Source: Flavobacterium sp. 245 (GTDB taxonomy: Bacteria; Bacteroidota; Bacteroidia; Flavobacteriales; Flavobacteriaceae). Taken from it: a DNA stretch of 64,000 bases. The notes beneath the pieces are model-generated. The model searched no databases. It was not told the origin of the DNA and saw only the letters and a list, made by a program, of their open reading frames with translations. This document shows positions 60,570-64,000 of the stretch, piece by piece; the stretch's first letter is position 1, and each line of letters starts with the position of its first letter. Location: positions 62,001 to 126,000 of the forward strand of contig NZ_SNXB01000006.1 in the NCBI RefSeq assembly GCF_004362055.1. The letters are read 5' to 3'. The translations under genes were made by a program, and so were the position numbers.

Positions 60570-62153
60570 TTATTTGATATGAATTTTACTTAAATCATTT
60601 TGGGCAGGACCATTGATAACGGTTCCATCAACAGTAAAACGGGAGCCGTGACACGGGCAATCAAATGATTTTTCATCATTATTCCAATGTACGATACAGC
60701 CCAAATGCGGACATACGGCAGAGAAAGCCTTTAGCGAATTGTCGTAATCACGATAAACAGCAATTTTTTTAAGTCCTGACGAAAGTACAGATCCTTCTCC
60801 AACAGGTAAATCAGCCGTATTTTTTAAGTCAGATCCACTAATCCAATCCAAATATTGAGAAGCCATATTAGTGGTTTCCTTAACAAAATCTGCAGCTGTA
60901 CTCAGAGATATTCTGGAAGGACTGTATAAATCTTCCCATTTGTTTTTAATGCCCGTAATACTATCACAAATAATCATGGCGCCAATTGTAGTGTGCGTCA
61001 TACCATTTCCTGAGTCTCCTGTAATGATATAAATGTTGTCATCGCCGGGATTTTTCCCCATAAATCCCAAAGAATCTACAGGTTCCATCACCTGACCAGA
61101 CCATCTGTATGTTAAATCATCTTCTAACATTGGAAAATAATTTCGTGTCCAGGCTTCAAGACGGTCATATCGTGATGCTTCCGGAATTCCTTCCTCATCG
61201 GCCTGACCGGTTTTATGATCTTCACCACCAGAAATAAGCAAATCATATTTTTCGTCATAACTTTCCACACGAACATAATGATAGGGCTGAGAAACCCATT
61301 TCGATTCCTGATCTCCCGTATCCCACCAGAGCGAATAGGGAAGCAGTCCTTTGGGAATTTTTCCGCCAATTACATAAGTTCTGTACGCATGCTGTTTGGT
61401 ATGCATCGTTACTATATCATTAACCGGAGTATTAGTTGCCACAACAATATATTCTGCCGAAAAAGTATAACCATTTACTTTTGCTCCTTTTTTGGTAATA
61501 TTTTCTGCATGCGCTTCAGTATAAATAATTCCACCCAGAGAAGTAACAGCCTGGGCAAGACCTTTTAAATAATGCAGAATATGAAACTGTGCCTGATTGC
61601 TAAAAGCCAGACATCGTTGGTTTTCAGCATTTGCCAGGGCAGGAGTTCCTTTTAAAATTGCAGTTCTTAATCCCGCTTTTTGTGTGGCCTGAAGTTCTTT
61701 GTCCAGATTTTCTTCTTTATCAGTTGGGTGACTAAATAAATATCCGTTGACTCTTTTAAAGGAACAATCAATATTTAAATCAGTTACTGTTTTCTCAATT
61801 TCATCAATTGCTGCGCTATGACTTTCGGCCGCCAATCTTGCGGCTTCTTCACCAAATTTACTTTCAAGGTAATAGTAGCGATCATCAAGAGCGCACGTTA
61901 AATGTGCCGTTGTACGCCCGCTTTCACTGCTGCCAATAAAACCATCTTCTACGATTATTACTTTTTTACCGGCCTTAAGCAATTTATAGGCTGTGGTAAG
62001 ACCCGCTATTCCGCCACCAATAATAAGTACTTCTGTTTGTATATCCTGATCAGGTTTATTGTATGAGATAATAGATGTAGTATCTATCCAAAAAGAAACA
62101 TTATCGCCAGATGTAATACTGGCACTTTTTAATTTATCGTTTGATTTATTCAT
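60570..62153 (-). CDS. FAD-dependent oxidoreductase fused to a Rieske domain
   Basis: A 527-residue protein from ATG 62153 (MNKSNDKLKSAS); an upstream in-frame start is not supported. The D-amino-acid-oxidase-like (DAO) domain begins with IIGGGIAGLTTAYKLLKAG near residue 45 and includes SESGRTTAHLTCALD. The Rieske 2Fe-2S domain is C-terminal, with ligands Cys481, His483, Cys499 and His502 (CPHLGC, CPCHGS). Proteins of this build (YhfW-type in Bacillus) are presumed amine oxidoreductases. Substrate unknown. It heads an operon with the flavodoxin-like reductase. Confidence 0.9.
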   Translation of the reverse strand: MNKSNDKLKSASITSGDNVSFWIDTTSIISYNKPDQDIQTEVLIIGGGIAGLTTAYKLLKAGKKVIIVEDGFIGSSESGRTTAHLTCALDDRYYYLESKFGEEAARLAAESHSAAIDEIEKTVTDLNIDCSFKRVNGYLFSHPTDKEENLDKELQATQKAGLRTAILKGTPALANAENQRCLAFSNQAQFHILHYLKGLAQAVTSLGGIIYTEAHAENITKKGAKVNGYTFSAEYIVVATNTPVNDIVTMHTKQHAYRTYVIGGKIPKGLLPYSLWWDTGDQESKWVSQPYHYVRVESYDEKYDLLISGGEDHKTGQADEEGIPEASRYDRLEAWTRNYFPMLEDDLTYRWSGQVMEPVDSLGFMGKNPGDDNIYIITGDSGNGMTHTTIGAMIICDSITGIKNKWEDLYSPSRISLSTAADFVKETTNMASQYLDWISGSDLKNTADLPVGEGSVLSSGLKKIAVYRDYDNSLKAFSAVCPHLGCIVHWNNDEKSFDCPCHGSRFTVDGTVINGPAQNDLSKIHIK

Positions 62154-62382
62154 GATCTTATATTTTAAGAAGTTTAGTGAAAACAAATTATTTGGATGAA
62201 CTTTTTCTAAAGCGTTACATATCAAAACTAAAAAGTAATATGATAGAATTTTTACAATTTTAATTTTGAAATTTATAGGATTGCCAGTTGTGTTTTATAT
62301 GTAAGATTTATAGCAAATAATGTAAGTGTAAGTCCTTTAATTGTAATTAATTAGGTTTTTATTAATTGAAAAAATCTAATAT

Positions 62383-63552
62383 ATGAAAGCAGCAGTTATC
62401 CATGGACCAGGATCTGTACAATATGATACAGTAGATGATCCCAAATTAAAAGAGAAAGATGATATAATTTTAAAAGTTACTTCCACAGCAATTTGTGGAT
62501 CTGATCTCCATATTTATTCTGGCGGATTACCTCAGCCAAGGCCTATGGTTCTTGGGCATGAGTTTATGGGCATTGTCGAAGAAACAGGATCAGCGGTAAC
62601 ACACCTTAAAAGAGGTGATCGTGTTGTAGTCCCTTTTCCTATTGCTTGCGGAAATTGTTTTTTCTGTAATCATGATGTTCCGGGAAATTGCGAACATAGT
62701 AATCCCGAACATTACGGACCTGAAGGCGGAATACTCACCGAAAAAGGCGGAGCGCTTTTTGGTTACACAGATCTTTATGGAGGATACGATGGAGGGCAAG
62801 CGCAATATGTTCGGGTACCATATGCTAATTACGGACCAAGAATAGTTCCCGAAGATTTATCAGATGAACAGGTTCTTTTCCTGACCGATATTTTTCCAAC
62901 CGGATATACAGGTGTCGATTGGGGAGAAGTAAAAGGCGGTGAGACCGTTGCTATTTTTGGTTCAGGTCCCGTTGGTTTAATGGCGGCCAAAAGTGCCTGG
63001 CTTCGTGGTGCTGATCAGGTTATTATTGTAGACACTTTGCAATATCGATTAGACAAAGCCAAAGCAACAACAGGAGCCACAACCATACTTTGGGAAGATG
63101 GTGCAAAAGATGTTGTAGAACAAATTAGGGCTCTTACACAAGGTCGGGGAGCAGATGTTTGTATCGATGCGGTAGGCTTTGAACCCGATCGAAGTTTTGC
63201 TGATCGCGTAAAAGCAACAGTAAATTTTGAAAAAGGATCAATAAAAGTATTAGAAGCCTGTATGAGTGCTGTGAGACGAAGCGGAATTGTTTCGGTATTG
63301 GGTGTTTATCCTGTTAATTATGATAATTTTCCTTTGGGTCAGTTTTTTGATAAAGGAATCATTTTAAAGGGAGGACAAGCACCTGCGCACAAGCATATAG
63401 ATAAACTTTTAGAATATGTAATTCAGGGAAAAGTAAAACTTGATGATATTATTTCACACAGACTGCCCTTGTCTGAAATTTCACATGCTTATGATATTTT
63501 TAAAAAGAGGGAAGATAATTGTGTGAAGGTGGTACTGGATCCCTGGCAATAA
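62383..63552 (+). CDS. Zinc-dependent alcohol/formaldehyde dehydrogenase
   Basis: A 389-residue medium-chain dehydrogenase. Catalytic zinc ligands are Cys38 (ICGSDLH), His59-Glu60 (LGHEF) and Asp169. The structural zinc site is CGNCFFC...C (Cys89, 92, 95, 103). The NAD-binding GSGPVG is at 193-198. The insert after the structural zinc and the length match glutathione-independent formaldehyde dehydrogenase-like enzymes (FDH-A type, e.g. of Pseudomonas putida). It probably oxidises aldehydes or alcohols with NAD. Divergent from the FAD/Rieske gene. Confidence 0.9.
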   Translation: MKAAVIHGPGSVQYDTVDDPKLKEKDDIILKVTSTAICGSDLHIYSGGLPQPRPMVLGHEFMGIVEETGSAVTHLKRGDRVVVPFPIACGNCFFCNHDVPGNCEHSNPEHYGPEGGILTEKGGALFGYTDLYGGYDGGQAQYVRVPYANYGPRIVPEDLSDEQVLFLTDIFPTGYTGVDWGEVKGGETVAIFGSGPVGLMAAKSAWLRGADQVIIVDTLQYRLDKAKATTGATTILWEDGAKDVVEQIRALTQGRGADVCIDAVGFEPDRSFADRVKATVNFEKGSIKVLEACMSAVRRSGIVSVLGVYPVNYDNFPLGQFFDKGIILKGGQAPAHKHIDKLLEYVIQGKVKLDDIISHRLPLSEISHAYDIFKKREDNCVKVVLDPWQ

Positions 63553-63564
63553 TTTTTGTTTAAT

Positions 63565-63605
63565 AATAAAATCCTAAATGAGGCTATCTTATTTAGGATT
63601 TTATT
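63565..63605 (+). terminator. Rho-independent terminator of the dehydrogenase gene
   Basis: aataaaatcctaaat (63565-63579) and atttaggattttatt (63591-63605) pair perfectly with an 11-base loop. The T run is interrupted, so strength is uncertain. Confidence 0.75.
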
Positions 63606-63655
63606 AAACAATAGAAAGTTATCAAATGTAAATTTTTTGAATTGAAAAAATAATT

Positions 63656-64000
63656 ATGAATCAAGTAAGAAATCTTATTGTCATAGGTGCGTCTGCAGGA
63701 GGTATCAGGGCAATTGTAAAAGTAATTGAAGGATTGCCGCAAGCAATTGATGCTGCTGTAATGATCGTACTTCATGTGTCAAGAAAATCCAGCGCTTATA
63801 ATATTGTTGAGATATTTCAAAGAAGTACCCCAATAAAATGTGTTGTTGCCATGGATAAAATGAAAATAGAAGCAGGCAAAATTTATCTGGCTCCTCCCGA
63901 AAATCATTTATTAATAAGCGAGGGAATTATGCGTCTCAATCAAGGTCCGGAAGAGAATAAACATCGTCCTTCCATTGATGTTCTTTTTCGTTCCGCAGCC
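63656..64000 (+). CDS. CheB-type methylesterase, cut by the window edge
   Basis: 115 codons are visible from ATG 63656. They show the start of a CheB catalytic domain: NLIVIGASAGGIRAI with the nucleophile Ser, VLHVSRKS with the His, KIYLAPPENHLL and HRPSIDVLFRSAA. No receiver domain precedes it, so it is a stand-alone methylesterase or the first part of another CheB-CheR fusion. It is on the opposite strand from the fusion at 49-52 kb and is clearly divergent from it. Confidence 0.88.
   Translation, partial: MNQVRNLIVIGASAGGIRAIVKVIEGLPQAIDAAVMIVLHVSRKSSAYNIVEIFQRSTPIKCVVAMDKMKIEAGKIYLAPPENHLLISEGIMRLNQGPEENKHRPSIDVLFRSAA

Overview
The window looks like a chromosome segment of a Flavobacterium-type bacterium (phylum Bacteroidota). 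It is AT-rich. Several starts are preceded by the Bacteroidota -7 element TAnnTTTG. The gene families and the ddl / PASTA-protein / rluD / coaD neighbourhood are typical of Flavobacteriaceae. Many intergenic spaces hold long inverted repeats and low-complexity word repeats (such as 'cttag' and 'tttcaag' strings) of the kind seen in that family. No tRNA, rRNA or CRISPR array was recognised.

Layout. Positions 1-25.6 kb are core-like and mostly on the minus strand. They hold a lipoprotein (cut by the window edge), small membrane proteins, an M14 peptidase, a DbpA-like helicase, a PhnA-type protein, coaD, a DUF421 protein, ddl, a divergent PASTA-protein/rluD pair, an ABC ATPase, a mercaptopyruvate sulfurtransferase, ThuA-like and DUF1398 proteins, an alpha/beta hydrolase, an MscS channel, a thioesterase, a TlpA-like protein, a NERD protein and a CPA1 antiporter. 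dnaK (25.9-27.7 kb, plus strand) follows a promoter region with a sigma-54-like element.

Directly after the dnaK terminator the character changes. Positions 27.8-33.7 kb form an accessory block: a translationally coupled operon (zinc-ribbon/double-HTH protein, tyrosine recombinase, membrane protein), an excisionase-like protein, a zeta-toxin-like kinase with a small partner, a truncated IS6-type element, and one copy of a dispersed hairpin repeat that I find five times in the window. Positions 33.7-45.2 kb use more G+C-rich codons. They hold an outer-membrane protein with two DUF1254/DUF1214 lipoproteins, then an ion-homeostasis group (NhaA, DUF389 protein, ClC channel with CBS domains) and a PAS histidine kinase. 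Positions 45.2-49 kb contain repeats, a DUF2071 protein, a Tat-exported SDR and decayed coding remnants.

Positions 49-64 kb look like a general-stress region: a CheB-CheR-PAS-kinase fusion with a single-domain response regulator, DUF202 and SpoIIAA-like proteins, a DUF892 (YciE/YciF) protein, an SRPBCC protein, SDRs, a flavodoxin-like reductase, a FAD/Rieske oxidoreductase, a zinc alcohol/formaldehyde dehydrogenase and the start of another CheB. Between them lie very small low-complexity proteins. These include two paralogous Lys/Ser/Thr-rich proteins of 58 and 45 residues; the longer one is encoded just ahead of an extremely acidic protein. Two genes here (a small lipoprotein and an SDR) carry single-base frameshifts in homopolymers, which may be sequencing errors or true decay. 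Functions are inferred from family resemblance read by eye; no database search was run.
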